Source of the DNA: HGM10611 sp964384805
GTDB lineage: Bacteria > Bacillota_I > Bacilli_A > ML615J-28 > CAG-313
Length of the DNA stretch: 64,000 nucleotides
Direction of reading: 5' to 3'
NCBI GenBank assembly: GCA_964384805.1
Contig: CAYLLO010000001.1
Coordinates: 1-64,000, forward strand
Shown here: positions 9,515 to 18,853 of the stretch, piece after piece
Layout: every line of letters begins with the position of its first letter
How positions within the stretch are numbered: position 1 is the stretch's first letter
Notes under the pieces: generated by a model
What the model was told of the DNA's origin: nothing
What the model saw: only the letters and a program-made list of their open reading frames with translations
Database searches by the model: none
Program-made: the position numbers and the translations under genes

Positions 9515-10426
9515 ATGAAAGAACTTGTAACAGAATATCGTTATTATTTACGTAGTGAGCGTGCCATGCAACCCAATACAATTTCTTCGTATGTTAGAGA
9601 TGTTGAAGCATATTTAATATATTTAGAAGATGTTTTATATATTGATGATCCGGAATTAATCAAAGAAGATGATGTTACAAGATTTTTATTATCTCTTAAA
9701 AAGAAAAAGTATACTGCTACTTCCATTAGCAGATATTTAAGTAGTATTAAATCTTTTCATAAATTTTTATCTAAAGATGGTTTAACAAGGAAAAATGTTG
9801 CTTTGCAAATATCCTCACCTAAAATTGATAAGAAATTACCAACTGTATTGACAGTTGATGAAGTTTCAAAATTATTGGATAGTATTAAAGGAGACAAACC
9901 GCTAGATTTGCGAAACGAAGCAATGTTTGAATTAATTTATGCCTGTGGTTTTCGAGTGTCGGAGTTGGTTGACTTAAAAATAAATAATTTACATTTAACT
10001 AGCAAAATGATTCAAGTAATTGGTAAAGGGGCTAAAGAAAGGTTAGTACCTGTTAATGATTATGCGATTAAAATTTTGAGAAGATATTTATTAGAAGCAA
10101 GACCATTATTATTAAAAAATTCTAAAGATAATGGTTATGTTTTTTTAAATAATTCTGGACAAGTCTTAAGTAGAGTAGGTTTTTTTAAATTATTAAAGGA
10201 TATTGCTAAAAAAGCAGGTATTACAAAAGATATTTCACCTCATACTTTAAGACATTCATATGCTACTCATTTGCTTGAAAATGGAGTGGATTTACGCTAT
10301 ATTCAAGAACTTTTAGGGCATGAAGATATTTCAACTACTCAAATATATACCCATTTAAGTTTGGGAAAAGTAAAAGAGGTTTATAAAACAGCTCATCCAA
10401 GAGAAAGGGAGAATAAAAATGAATAA
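9515..10426 (+). CDS. xerD: Site-specific tyrosine recombinase XerD
   Basis: XerD with XerC resolves chromosome dimers at dif. The 303-residue protein has the N-terminal SAM-like DNA-binding domain (residues about 3-90) and the catalytic domain with Arg147 (CGFRVSEL), the HTLRHSYATHLL box, GHEDISTTQ and the nucleophile Tyr278 in QIYTH. XerD rather than XerC is chosen from the spoIIM-xerD-deoB gene order. GAGGTGAT precedes the ATG. It overlaps deoB by 8 nt. Confidence 0.94.
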   Translation: MKELVTEYRYYLRSERAMQPNTISSYVRDVEAYLIYLEDVLYIDDPELIKEDDVTRFLLSLKKKKYTATSISRYLSSIKSFHKFLSKDGLTRKNVALQISSPKIDKKLPTVLTVDEVSKLLDSIKGDKPLDLRNEAMFELIYACGFRVSELVDLKINNLHLTSKMIQVIGKGAKERLVPVNDYAIKILRRYLLEARPLLLKNSKDNGYVFLNNSGQVLSRVGFFKLLKDIAKKAGITKDISPHTLRHSYATHLLENGVDLRYIQELLGHEDISTTQIYTHLSLGKVKEVYKTAHPRERENKNE

Positions 10427-11606
10427 ATTTAGAAGAATATTTGTTATTGTTGCTGACTCATTAGGGGTTGGTGCGTTACCAGATGCCGAAAAGTATAATG
10501 ATGTGGGAGCCAATACTTTGGGACATATTGCTAATAAATATATTGGATTTAGAATACCTACACTAGAAAAATTAGGGATAGGTTATCTTACTCATTGTGA
10601 ATCTGTTACTGCATGTTTGGCACCTGCTGGGGTTGTTGGGAAAATGGAAGAATTAAGTGTTGGTAAAGATACTTTAACTGGTCACTTTGAAATGATGGGG
10701 CTGAAGGTTGAAACTCCGTTTCCGTCTTTTACAGATGTGGGTTTTCCTCAAGAATTGATTGAGAAATTGGAGAATTTTAGTGGGCGTAAAGTAATTGGTA
10801 ATATTTCTGCTAGTGGGACAGAAATTATTAAAGAATTAGGGGAAGAACAATTAAAAACTGGAGCATTGATTGTTTATACATCAGCAGATTCGGTTTTGCA
10901 GATTGCTGCAAATGAAAAGGTTATTCCGCTAGATGAACTTTATCGTATTTGTGAATATGCTAGAAAAATTACAATTGAAAATCCTACATGGATGGTTGGG
11001 CGTATTATTGCTCGTCCTTTTGTTGGCGAAAATAAAGATAATTTTACAAGAACTGCTAATCGTCATGATTATGCCTTGAAACCTTTTGGTAAAACTGTTT
11101 TAAATAGCTTGAAAAATAAAGGGTATGATGTTATTGCTGTAGGTAAAATCAATGATATTTTTAATGGCGAAGGAATTACCAAATCTTATAAAACAGTTAG
11201 TAATCGCAATGGTATGGATATTGCTATTAAATTATTAAAAGAAAATTTTAATGGTTTGTGTTTTATTAATTTAGTTGATTTTGATGCTTTATTTGGTCAT
11301 CGACGTGATTTGCCAGGATATGCTAATGCAATAATGGAATTCGATTTGCAATTGCATGAGTTTATTAAACGAATGAGTAATGATGATTTATTAATGGTGG
11401 TGGCTGATCATGGTAATGATCCGATTCATCATGGAACTGATCATACTAGAGAATATACACCATTAATTGTTTATCATAATAATGTGAAAGGAGGAATTCT
11501 TCCGATTTCTAAAACTTTTGCGGTTGTGGGTGCAACTATTGCGGAAAATTTTGAAGTAGAAGCCCCAATTATTGGAGAAAGTATTTTGGATAGAATAATT
11601 AAATAA
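10419..11606 (+). CDS. deoB: Phosphopentomutase DeoB
   Basis: DeoB interconverts (deoxy)ribose 1-phosphate and 5-phosphate in nucleoside salvage. The 395-residue alkaline-phosphatase-superfamily protein has the N-terminal metal site DSLGVGALPDA, the catalytic region GKDTLTGHFEMMG and the C-terminal metal ligands in DHGNDP and GTDHTREYTP. It overlaps the xerD stop and has GAAAGGGAG upstream. In B. subtilis the next gene is a purine nucleoside phosphorylase; here a hydrolase follows instead. Confidence 0.97.
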   Translation: MNKFRRIFVIVADSLGVGALPDAEKYNDVGANTLGHIANKYIGFRIPTLEKLGIGYLTHCESVTACLAPAGVVGKMEELSVGKDTLTGHFEMMGLKVETPFPSFTDVGFPQELIEKLENFSGRKVIGNISASGTEIIKELGEEQLKTGALIVYTSADSVLQIAANEKVIPLDELYRICEYARKITIENPTWMVGRIIARPFVGENKDNFTRTANRHDYALKPFGKTVLNSLKNKGYDVIAVGKINDIFNGEGITKSYKTVSNRNGMDIAIKLLKENFNGLCFINLVDFDALFGHRRDLPGYANAIMEFDLQLHEFIKRMSNDDLLMVVADHGNDPIHHGTDHTREYTPLIVYHNNVKGGILPISKTFAVVGATIAENFEVEAPIIGESILDRIIK

Positions 11607-11608
11607 AG

Positions 11609-12529
11609 ATGTTTACGCATAAAATAAAATTTGATGATCAAACCAATTTAGAGGTTTATGTATGGGCTCCGTTAGAAGAAGAGGAAACTAAAGGAGTTAT
11701 ACAGATTATTCATGGTATGGCAGAATATATGCCGAGATATAATGAATTTGCTGAATTCTTATCGAATAATGGTTATGTTGTTATGGGTTGTGATTTATAT
11801 GCCCATGGTAAAACTTGTGGCGATTTTAATCGATTGGGTGTGGTAACACGTTATGATTTTATGATGGCAATGATTAAAAGTGTTAAAATTGTTTATGAGG
11901 AAATGGTGTCGCGTTTTCACGAATTACCTCATTATTTATTTGCACATAGTATGGGGTCGTTAGTTGCTCAACGATATATTGAATTGTATCCAGATGATTT
12001 TGAAAAGGTTATCTTATCGGGAACTGATTACCCTGGTTTTAAGTATCGCATGGCCAAGTCTTTAACAAAATTATTTATAAGAAAAAATTATGTTAAATAT
12101 TCGAAGTTTGTCGATAATATGGGTGCTGGAGGATTTAATAAAAGATTTGAACATGAACACCCTAAATATGCATGGTTATCGAGAGATTTACGAACTGCTG
12201 AAGTTTATGATAAAGATCCATATTGTGGGAAAATGTTTCCAGTAGATTATTATTATTCTTTATCAAAAATGTTAATTGAATCACATAAAAAAGCTAATGT
12301 TTTTAGAATTAATCCTGGGATTTTGATTCAAATAATGGCAGGTTCTAAAGATCCGGTGGGAGGAAATGGTCAAGGACCTAAAAAATTAAGTAATTGTTAT
12401 AATAAATATGGGATTGCATCAAGATTAATTTTATATCCTGAGGCTCGGCATGAATGTATTAATGAGATTCCAGGAACAAAAGAAAAATTTTTTGTAGATG
12501 CATTGACTTTTTTTGATAATCAAATTTAG
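11609..12529 (+). CDS. Alpha/beta hydrolase of the serine aminopeptidase/monoacylglycerol lipase type
   Basis: This 306-residue cytoplasmic hydrolase has the oxyanion-region motif IIHGMAEYMPRY, the nucleophile elbow HSMGS (Ser114), an acid in GSKDPVGG and the catalytic His near EARHECINE. This layout fits the Hydrolase_4 family, whose members act on monoacylglycerols, lysophospholipids or small esters; the true substrate is unknown. It starts 2 nt after deoB without a clear Shine-Dalgarno, so translation is probably coupled. A terminator follows directly. Confidence 0.85.
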   Translation: MFTHKIKFDDQTNLEVYVWAPLEEEETKGVIQIIHGMAEYMPRYNEFAEFLSNNGYVVMGCDLYAHGKTCGDFNRLGVVTRYDFMMAMIKSVKIVYEEMVSRFHELPHYLFAHSMGSLVAQRYIELYPDDFEKVILSGTDYPGFKYRMAKSLTKLFIRKNYVKYSKFVDNMGAGGFNKRFEHEHPKYAWLSRDLRTAEVYDKDPYCGKMFPVDYYYSLSKMLIESHKKANVFRINPGILIQIMAGSKDPVGGNGQGPKKLSNCYNKYGIASRLILYPEARHECINEIPGTKEKFFVDALTFFDNQI

Positions 12530-12556
12530 CTAAGGTTGAAAGACCTTAGTTTTTTT
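12530..12556 (+). terminator. Terminator after the hydrolase gene
   Basis: A stem CTAAGGT / ACCTTAG with a short loop is followed by seven T residues and ends the lepA-to-hydrolase strand. Confidence 0.9.
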
Positions 12557-13176
12557 ATTTGAAAATGAATAAAAAATAAGAAGTTAATAAAATGTAATTT
12601 TGTAATTTGAAAAAAACCTTAAAAACGCCCTTTTTTGGGTATTTTTTAAAATTAATGAGTAAATATTAGTTTTTAAAATAAAAACGCCAAAAAAACCTTT
12701 TTTGGGGTTTGAAATTAAAAATTAAAACAAATATTTGGATTAAATAATGCGAGAAAATGATGTTTTACAAAGAAGAATTAATTGTATTTTAAAAATAATA
12801 ACTAAAGTTTTGTTTATTATAGAAAGAATATTTGTTTATTTAGATGGATTAAGGAGCTTAAAAAGCTGTGTTAAAACAAAGTTATGAACACAATATTTTT
12901 TCACTTCATTTATAGGCTTATTGCCTTGATTTTTGATTAGTTAACATAATATATATTATAGGAAGTAAAAATAAAATATAAAACTATAAGTGTTTCGACA
13001 ATAAAACTTCTTTTTTAGCACTAAATATGATATATTTTGCGACTTTTAAAAATGTTAAATTAATTCAAATGATATACGACGAATATATTTATTTTTATAA
13101 TCTAATTTCTCTGGTTGACTTTTTCCACCTTTTTAGACTGTTAAAAACTTTATATTGAGTGTTGAAAAATAAAAAA
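12557..13176. other. Gene-free AT-rich interval with two similar CG-containing tracts
   Basis: No convincing open frame occurs in about 620 bases on either strand. Two stretches, near 12623-12650 and 12680-12710, each begin AAAAACGCC and continue into runs of A/T flanking CC or GGG, so each can fold weakly. A short palindrome AGCTT-AAA-AAGCT lies near 12856. No tRNA, rRNA or known riboswitch consensus was seen. The interval separates the converging lepA and PHP-domain transcription units. Confidence 0.5.
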
Positions 13177-13231
13177 ATATCTCTAAAGGAGATAATGAAT
13201 AAAAATTATTCAAAATTTACTTTAGAGATAT
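13177..13231 (-). terminator. Long-stem terminator after the PHP-domain gene
   Basis: A 12-bp outer stem (ATATCTCTAAAG / CTTTAGAGATAT) encloses a second small hairpin TGAATAA / TTATTCA. On the minus strand it is followed by seven T residues. Confidence 0.88.
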
Positions 13232-13247
13232 TGTATTTATCGGTAAT

Positions 13248-14060
13248 TTATTTTTTAATTCGATTTACAAATGATTCCTCGATTTTTAAATTTAAATCTT
13301 TGGCAATCTGATAGGCTTTTTTAGTAGCTTCATCATTTAAATGATGGACTTCATGAGCATCATCGGATATAATTATTTCTGCATTTTTATAACTTGCTAC
13401 AAGACGCCAAAACTCAATTCGGGGATATCTATATGTTTTAATTCCTTCAATGGTTGTTATCAAGCCTTTGCGTATTCCGTTTGCATTTAATTCTAATAAG
13501 ACTTTGTTTTTAATTGCTGCTTCAATGATTTTTTTAGAGGCTAAAATTGCTAAATTATCCCATTTTTGATAAAACATCATAAAGATATCAGGGTGTGCTA
13601 AAATGCTGAAAAATCCGCTATTTAAGCCATTGATTACTTTATTTGTATATAGTTCTAAATCTTCAGCTGATGAACATTGATAAACAGTTTTATATGTTCC
13701 ATTTGGTAATTCGATGTTGTGTTGGCCCAAAATTAAATAATCCAATTCGGTCAAATTTTTTTTATAAACCTCAATCATATCATCATAGTATTCAATTTCA
13801 ACAGCCCCTAAAATATTTATTTGATTAGAATAAACTTCTTTGGCTTTTTTTATTTCTTTTAAATAGATATTATCGTATTCACTAAAAGTCATTCTTCTGG
13901 AATCAAGTTTTTCTTTATAATGTTCCAGTATTGGTCCATGATCGGATATACCAATGCTTTCATAGCCCAAATTTATTGCTTTTTTTACGTATTCTTCGAC
14001 GTTTCCATTTGCATGTTTACACAAATAGATATGAGTATGAAAATTATCTTTTATGCGCAT
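13248..14060 (-). CDS. PHP-domain phosphoesterase, histidinol-phosphatase-like
   Basis: This 270-residue PHP-domain protein has the metal-binding N-terminal HTHIYLCKHANG, then SDHG near residue 40, an EIEY motif near residue 93, GQHNIEL, LAHPD and the C-terminal SDDAHEVHHL. These are the conserved His/Asp/Glu ligands of the trinuclear PHP site. HisJ-type histidinol phosphatases and related phosphoesterases share this pattern. No histidine genes lie nearby, so the substrate is open. It starts 9 nt after the upstream Fic-like gene and is probably co-transcribed with it. Confidence 0.85.
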   Translation of the reverse strand: MRIKDNFHTHIYLCKHANGNVEEYVKKAINLGYESIGISDHGPILEHYKEKLDSRRMTFSEYDNIYLKEIKKAKEVYSNQINILGAVEIEYYDDMIEVYKKNLTELDYLILGQHNIELPNGTYKTVYQCSSAEDLELYTNKVINGLNSGFFSILAHPDIFMMFYQKWDNLAILASKKIIEAAIKNKVLLELNANGIRKGLITTIEGIKTYRYPRIEFWRLVASYKNAEIIISDDAHEVHHLNDEATKKAYQIAKDLNLKIEESFVNRIKK

Positions 14061-14068
14061 TTTGGCCT

Positions 14069-15136
14069 CTAAAAAGGTAAATCGTCATCATCTTCATTGT
14101 ATTGAATGATTTGATTGTAATTGATTTCATTTTTTTGGGTTTTAATCCATTTGGCACTACGGCCTTTTCCTAAAGGTGTAATATATTCCTGATCACGTAA
14201 TTTTACAAGAATACGATTAATTGTAGCCTCACTAATAAATGGATGTCGATTTCTAATATCATCTTTGGTAAAAATGTTAGGTAATTGGTAAATGGTATTT
14301 TCGACATTATCACTTTTATTCACGCTTTCTTCAAAAGAATATTCTTTAATTATTGTTTCTAGTTTTTGGTATCCTTGAGCTATTAGCGAATAAATTAATC
14401 TAGATAAACCAAAAATTTGAATATATCCTTCGCGATAATTCATACTTGCGGCAATTTTTTCTTGATTAAATTTTTCTAAATTATTATATAAAATTTCAAA
14501 AAAACTGATATAACGGAAACAATCTACCTCGCAACGCAAAATCATATAATAAAGAGCTAAAAATGAAGCAACTTCATTTCCTTTAGTAAAAGGATTGATA
14601 TTTACTAATTCAATATAAGTCATTAATGATAAAAAAATTCTTTCATATAACTCTTTTTCAAAAAATACGTGGTAATCATCAAGGACATTGTTGATTTTTA
14701 AGCGTAAACTTTGATCGGGAATTTTTTTTCTGCGATCCCCTTTAACCATTGAAGAAGAAAATTTAGCATATTTGGGACCATATATGGTATTAATAAAGGA
14801 TAATAAATCACTAGAATTAAACCCATATACAGGTGCATTGCTTCTAATTTGGGACAAAACGACCTTCAAATTACTGATAATACGTTCTTCGGCATTTCTA
14901 GGAGTGGAATTTTTCATAATTATCAACCTTAGACGATTATCATTTACTTCGGTACCTATTAATAGTGCCAAAAAAAATACATCGCGTTCTAGTGTTGCTT
15001 CTTCAATTGGTTTAATGTTTTTCTTTAATGATTCTTCATAAATGGCGTTTTTTCCAATTAATTTATATATATTTAACATATCTAATAATAAATCAGAAGG
15101 TAAAACGTATTGTTTTAAATTGTTAAAATTACTCAT
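14069..15136 (-). CDS. Degenerate Fic-fold protein with winged helix and SSB-like C-terminal tip
   Basis: I read a Fic-like helical core followed by a winged-helix domain. In the 355-residue product the Fic loop (consensus HPFxxGNGR) is NPFTKGNEV at residues 181-189: His is Asn, and the second Gly and the Arg are Glu and Val. AMP transfer is therefore unlikely. Residues about 290-340 look like a winged helix (TKDDIRNRHPFISEATINRIL, then GKGRSAKWIK). The last residues are EDDDDLPF, closely matching the C-terminal tip of Firmicute SSB that binds RecO, PriA, RecQ and others. The start chosen is ATG with AAGGAG upstream; an earlier in-frame start would run into queH. Function unknown. A regulator or adaptor at SSB-partner complexes is my inference. 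Confidence 0.75.
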   Translation of the reverse strand: MSNFNNLKQYVLPSDLLLDMLNIYKLIGKNAIYEESLKKNIKPIEEATLERDVFFLALLIGTEVNDNRLRLIIMKNSTPRNAEERIISNLKVVLSQIRSNAPVYGFNSSDLLSFINTIYGPKYAKFSSSMVKGDRRKKIPDQSLRLKINNVLDDYHVFFEKELYERIFLSLMTYIELVNINPFTKGNEVASFLALYYMILRCEVDCFRYISFFEILYNNLEKFNQEKIAASMNYREGYIQIFGLSRLIYSLIAQGYQKLETIIKEYSFEESVNKSDNVENTIYQLPNIFTKDDIRNRHPFISEATINRILVKLRDQEYITPLGKGRSAKWIKTQKNEINYNQIIQYNEDDDDLPF

Positions 15137-15227
15137 AAAAAACTCCTTTTTGATATATTTATTATAACAAAAAAAATAAAAATTGCAAAATAAAATACTC
15201 ATTTTTCGACAATGAGTATTTAAAAGT

Positions 15228-15869
15228 TTATTTTTTTGATTCTCTTTTTTCAAAAGTTTCTTTTTTCGAAAATTTACAACCACAATAATTTTGACGATAT
15301 AAATTATAAAATTTAGATAATTCAATTGATCTTTTATACCCATCTTCAAGTTTAAAATTAGAGTATAAAAAGTTAACTTCTACTTCTTTTTCTAATTCTA
15401 TTCCAATTTCATTTATCCAATTACTATTTTTATAAGGACTAATTGATAATGTTGTAGTAAAATAGTCAAAATTAAGCTTTTTTGCCTCCAAAGAGGTTAC
15501 TTTAAGACGTTCATAATAGCATTTATAACATCTAATGGATTTTTCGCCTAGGTTTTCATAACCTTTAATGGCCTCTAAAAAGTTATTTTCATCATAATTC
15601 CCTTTAATAATATCTATATTTAGTTGCATTTCTTTAATTAAACGCTTTAATTCTTCATATCTTTTTTCAAATTCTTCTAAAGAATCGATATTAGGATTGT
15701 AGAAAAAGATACTTATTTTAAAAATTTGAGATAATTTCTCTAAAACTGCTGTACTACAAGGGCCACAACAACTATGGATTAAAAGGGTTTTTTGGGGGTT
15801 CGAATTAGCAATTATCGGCAAAAAAATTTTTAAGTCTCTCTGAGAATGGATATCAGGGTTATTTTTCAT
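15228..15869 (-). CDS. queH: Epoxyqueuosine reductase QueH
   Basis: QueH performs the last step of queuosine tRNA modification, reducing epoxyqueuosine, and is the non-B12 alternative to QueG. The 213-residue protein has paired cysteines in SCCGPC (Cys34, Cys35, Cys38), then CYKCYYERL, TTTLSISPYKN and a late YCGCKFS, the full DUF208/QueH Cys set expected to bind an Fe-S cluster plus an extra iron. The ATG that overlaps the stop of the upstream PAP2 gene and has GAAGGT upstream is preferred to an earlier in-frame start. No other queuosine genes are in the window. Confidence 0.93.
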   Translation of the reverse strand: MKNNPDIHSQRDLKIFLPIIANSNPQKTLLIHSCCGPCSTAVLEKLSQIFKISIFFYNPNIDSLEEFEKRYEELKRLIKEMQLNIDIIKGNYDENNFLEAIKGYENLGEKSIRCYKCYYERLKVTSLEAKKLNFDYFTTTLSISPYKNSNWINEIGIELEKEVEVNFLYSNFKLEDGYKRSIELSKFYNLYRQNYCGCKFSKKETFEKRESKK

Positions 15870-16782
15870 TATTTTTACCTTCTTTTTTCTCATATTTGAC
15901 AAAAATTAACGGGAAAATACCTATTGCGACAAGTGAAATAAGACCATATCTAACTAAATCTAAAAGATTATTAGGAATAAAATCAATCATTTTGAATAAA
16001 ATTTTTACACCACTTTTAATTCCTAATAATAAAATTAATCCACCAACAATTCTAATTAATTTATAAGACCATTTTACATTATAATCAAATTTAACCTTTT
16101 TTTCTTCTATAAAACAACCTAATACAAAACCTAAATATAAACCAAAAGCTTTAAATAAGTCTAAAACTTGAGGATTATTAATATTAAATATGATAAAAGG
16201 TAAAAAAATTAAAATAGAAATAGAATACAAAATATATAATGTATAACCTTTTTTCTTAAAAAAGTTAATTAAAAAGTATCCTAAACAGGAAGTACCAATT
16301 CCTAAAAATAACCCAGTAATAACATCAACAGGAAAATGGACCCCTAAATATAGCCGAGAAACAGGTATTAAAATAATAAAAATTGTACAAATAATACGAA
16401 TCCATTTCTTTTGGAATAATATAATTAATGAAGTAAATAAAGATCCAGTATTTTGACTATGACCACTAGGAAAACTAGTACCTGTTGCACCATCTAAAGA
16501 TTCATCTAATGCTCTTAAATATTCTTTTCCTTCATATTGAAAAGGCCGTTTAGCTAGGAACAAAGATTTAGCAATACCATTTAACATCATCGAATTAATG
16601 CAAATATATCCTAATGTTTTAGCAATATCTTTATTATAGCAATAATAAATAAAGGCTAAAATAATAATTGTAATTTCACCTGAACCGAATTCTGTAATAA
16701 AATAGAAAAAAGCGGTTAAAAAATCATTATTTAGTTTATTAAAAAAATCTAAAATTTTCCATTCAAATTCAAAATGATGCAT
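15859..16782 (-). CDS. PAP2-family membrane phosphatase
   Basis: This 307-residue polytopic membrane protein has the three PAP2 phosphatase motifs: KSLFLAKRP (KxxxxxxRP), the central FPSGHSQ, and SRLYLGVHFPVD (SRxxxxxHxxxD). About seven to eight hydrophobic helices are visible, with extra ones after the catalytic domain. Family members dephosphorylate undecaprenyl pyrophosphate or phosphatidic-acid-type lipids; which applies here is not decidable. It overlaps the queH start and lies 14 nt downstream of the pseudouridine synthase gene. Confidence 0.88.
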   Translation of the reverse strand: MHHFEFEWKILDFFNKLNNDFLTAFFYFITEFGSGEITIIILAFIYYCYNKDIAKTLGYICINSMMLNGIAKSLFLAKRPFQYEGKEYLRALDESLDGATGTSFPSGHSQNTGSLFTSLIILFQKKWIRIICTIFIILIPVSRLYLGVHFPVDVITGLFLGIGTSCLGYFLINFFKKKGYTLYILYSISILIFLPFIIFNINNPQVLDLFKAFGLYLGFVLGCFIEEKKVKFDYNVKWSYKLIRIVGGLILLLGIKSGVKILFKMIDFIPNNLLDLVRYGLISLVAIGIFPLIFVKYEKKEGKNNEK

Positions 16783-16796
16783 TATTAAAACACCTT

Positions 16797-17564
16797 CTAT
16801 CTATGAATTTTAACTTTTTTATGAGGAATTAGAACCTTATTTTTTTTGGCAAGTTCTAAAAGCATTTTTACTTCATGAATTGTTAAAGGTCTAATTTCTC
16901 CTTCTTTTAAGTTTTCAATTGAAATACAACCAAAACGTACACGTGTTAATCTTTTAACAGGATGATTTAAGGCTTCAAACATTAATTTAATTTGATGATA
17001 ATGACCTTCAGTAATAATAATACGTACTAAAGATGATTTATTTAAGCGATCAATTGATTCGATATTGATTATAGCAGGTAAATATTTCATATTACCGACT
17101 ATTAGCCCTTCAGATAACAATAAAACTTCTTCTTTTGTTAAAAAACCTTTAATACGTACCAAATATTCTTTTTCAATTCCACTTTTTGGACCTACCATTT
17201 TATTCATAAATTCACCATCATTAGTGATTAAAATGACTCCTTTAGTATCATAATCTAATCTTCCAACTGGAAACAAACGTTCGGTTTTTAGTGAATCAGG
17301 TAAAATATCAATAACAGTTTGTCGATTATGCTCATCACTCACACTAGAAATGATGTTTCTAGGTTTATATAGACAATAATATTTTTTTTCTTCTTTAGTA
17401 ATAATTACATTATCTACTTTGATGACATCGTGTTTATTGGGAATATAACCCATTTCTGTAATCACTTGTTCATTTACTTTGACATGCCCAGATTTAATTA
17501 ATTCTTCGGCTTTTCTTCGGGAGGTAATTCCTGAAGCAGCAATTATTTTTTGTAATCTATCCAT
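16797..17564 (-). CDS. rluB: RsuA/RluB-family pseudouridine synthase
   Basis: This enzyme isomerises uridine to pseudouridine in rRNA, probably 23S. The 255-residue product begins with an S4 RNA-binding domain (DRLQKIIAASGITSRRKAEELI), followed by the catalytic domain with LFPVGRLDYDTKGV, where Asp104 is the catalytic residue, and the family motif near GHYHQIKLMFEALNHPVKRLTR. ATG at 17564 is chosen because it begins the S4 domain as in homologues; the longer frame adds an unlikely N-terminus. The exact target uridine cannot be told from sequence, so the symbol is by family. Confidence 0.9.
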   Translation of the reverse strand: MDRLQKIIAASGITSRRKAEELIKSGHVKVNEQVITEMGYIPNKHDVIKVDNVIITKEEKKYYCLYKPRNIISSVSDEHNRQTVIDILPDSLKTERLFPVGRLDYDTKGVILITNDGEFMNKMVGPKSGIEKEYLVRIKGFLTKEEVLLLSEGLIVGNMKYLPAIINIESIDRLNKSSLVRIIITEGHYHQIKLMFEALNHPVKRLTRVRFGCISIENLKEGEIRPLTIHEVKMLLELAKKNKVLIPHKKVKIHR

Positions 17565-17774
17565 AATTAAATACTCTCTTTCCTTAAAAATGTAAGAATA
17601 TAATATAAAAGTCAATTATTTTTTTAGCATTCTTTGTAATTATAGCATTTTATCTTAAATTAAGCAAGTAAAATAAGGTTATAGATAAGTTTTTTAATAA
17701 TTAAACCTCTCAAATAATTTCAATTTTTTGGTAATATACTTAATAGGTAAAATAACATTTAATTTATAGCAAAA

Positions 17775-18266
17775 TTATAAAAATAATAGTCCTAATATAA
17801 TTGCCAAAATAAAAGTAATTAAATCCGTTAATAATCCAACGTAAAGAGTATAATACCCTTTTTTAACAGAAATTGAACCAAAATAGATAGTTATAACGTA
17901 AATTGTTGTATCACTACATCCTTGAATTAGAGATGATATTTCACTAGTTAAAGATTCGGCTCCATATAAATTATAAATTTCATTCATAATAATTAATGAA
18001 GAATTTGCAGATAGAGGTCGTAAAAAAGCCTGAATAAAGAGTTCAGGAACAATGATTGGATGTTTAATAATCAAGGCTAAAATATCAATTATTCCTGAAC
18101 CTGTAAAGATGTTCACCGCAAAAACAATGCCAATGATAGTTGGAAATAATGATATTGCATTTCTCATACCAGTTTTAGCACCTATTATGAAAGTATCAAA
18201 ACAATTCACTTTTTTATATACGCCAAATACAAAAATAATAATAATATAAATAGGAACAATTATCAT
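17775..18266 (-). CDS. spmB: Spore maturation protein SpmB
   Basis: SpmB is a membrane protein with a nucleoside-recognition (Gate) domain that, with SpmA, is needed for full core dehydration of the spore. The 163-residue product has several helices and the family segment FIGAKTGMRNAISLFPTIIG, and LSANSSLIIMNEIY. ATG overlaps the spmA stop in an ATGA arrangement, so the longer upstream reading is rejected. It is last in the dacB-spmA-spmB order known from B. subtilis. Confidence 0.93.
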   Translation of the reverse strand: MIIVPIYIIIIFVFGVYKKVNCFDTFIIGAKTGMRNAISLFPTIIGIVFAVNIFTGSGIIDILALIIKHPIIVPELFIQAFLRPLSANSSLIIMNEIYNLYGAESLTSEISSLIQGCSDTTIYVITIYFGSISVKKGYYTLYVGLLTDLITFILAIILGLLFL

Positions 18267-18853
18267 AATGGTTTGATCCTTGAAAAATGATAAAATATTT
18301 TTTCTAATACAATACCGATAATACAAGATAAAAACGATAAAACAATCATCAATATAAAGAGATTATTGGAAGTTGTTGCACCATTAAGGATTCGTAAACT
18401 ATAAATTGTAGTTGGAAAAAGAGTTGGAGCACTAGCATTTAATAAAATAAAAATAATCATAGCACGAGATGCAAGCTCTTTTGTGGTATTTATTCTTTCT
18501 AGTTCTTTCATAGTTTTGATGCCTAAAGGAGTTGCTGCTGAGCCAAGTCCTAAAAAATTGGCTATTAAATTTCCAGCAATCAATGATAAAGCTAAGTCAT
18601 TGTTTTTTAAAGTTGGAAAAATTAAACATAAAGGTTTTTTAATAATAATTGTGACATAATAAATTAGTTCGCTTTTTACTGCAATTTCAAAAATTCCGTT
18701 CCAAAAAGTCATTGTTAACATTAAATTTAAAAAAACTGAAAATGCTTTTTCACTACTATTAATAATTAGTGTTCCTATATTGGTAAAATTTCCTGTAAAC
18801 ATACTAATTATAAAACCAGAAAAAATTAAAAAAATCCAAATTTTATTCATCAT
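18263..18853 (-). CDS. spmA: Spore maturation protein SpmA
   Basis: SpmA is the partner of SpmB in spore-core dehydration. Starting at the ATG that overlaps the dacB stop gives 196 residues, the length of the B. subtilis protein. Family signatures are MTFWNGIFEIAVKSELI, NLIANFLGLGSAATPLGIKTMKELE and ILLNASAPTLFPTTIYSLR. About five membrane helices. The stop is TGA, rare in this window, and TAA follows immediately. Confidence 0.95.
   Translation of the reverse strand: MMNKIWIFLIFSGFIISMFTGNFTNIGTLIINSSEKAFSVFLNLMLTMTFWNGIFEIAVKSELIYYVTIIIKKPLCLIFPTLKNNDLALSLIAGNLIANFLGLGSAATPLGIKTMKELERINTTKELASRAMIIFILLNASAPTLFPTTIYSLRILNGATTSNNLFILMIVLSFLSCIIGIVLEKIFYHFSRIKPL

Noticed and set aside
10030..10060. 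Possible reassignment of AGG from Arg to Met, reported in some uncultivated Bacilli
   Set aside because: AGG encodes the Arg of the conserved GKGAKERLVPV segment of XerD, so AGG is read as Arg here.
15137..15349. Longer N-terminus for the Fic-like protein
   Set aside because: It would overlap queH by about 120 nt, is rich in Lys/Asn and Phe, and has a worse ribosome site than the ATG at 15136.
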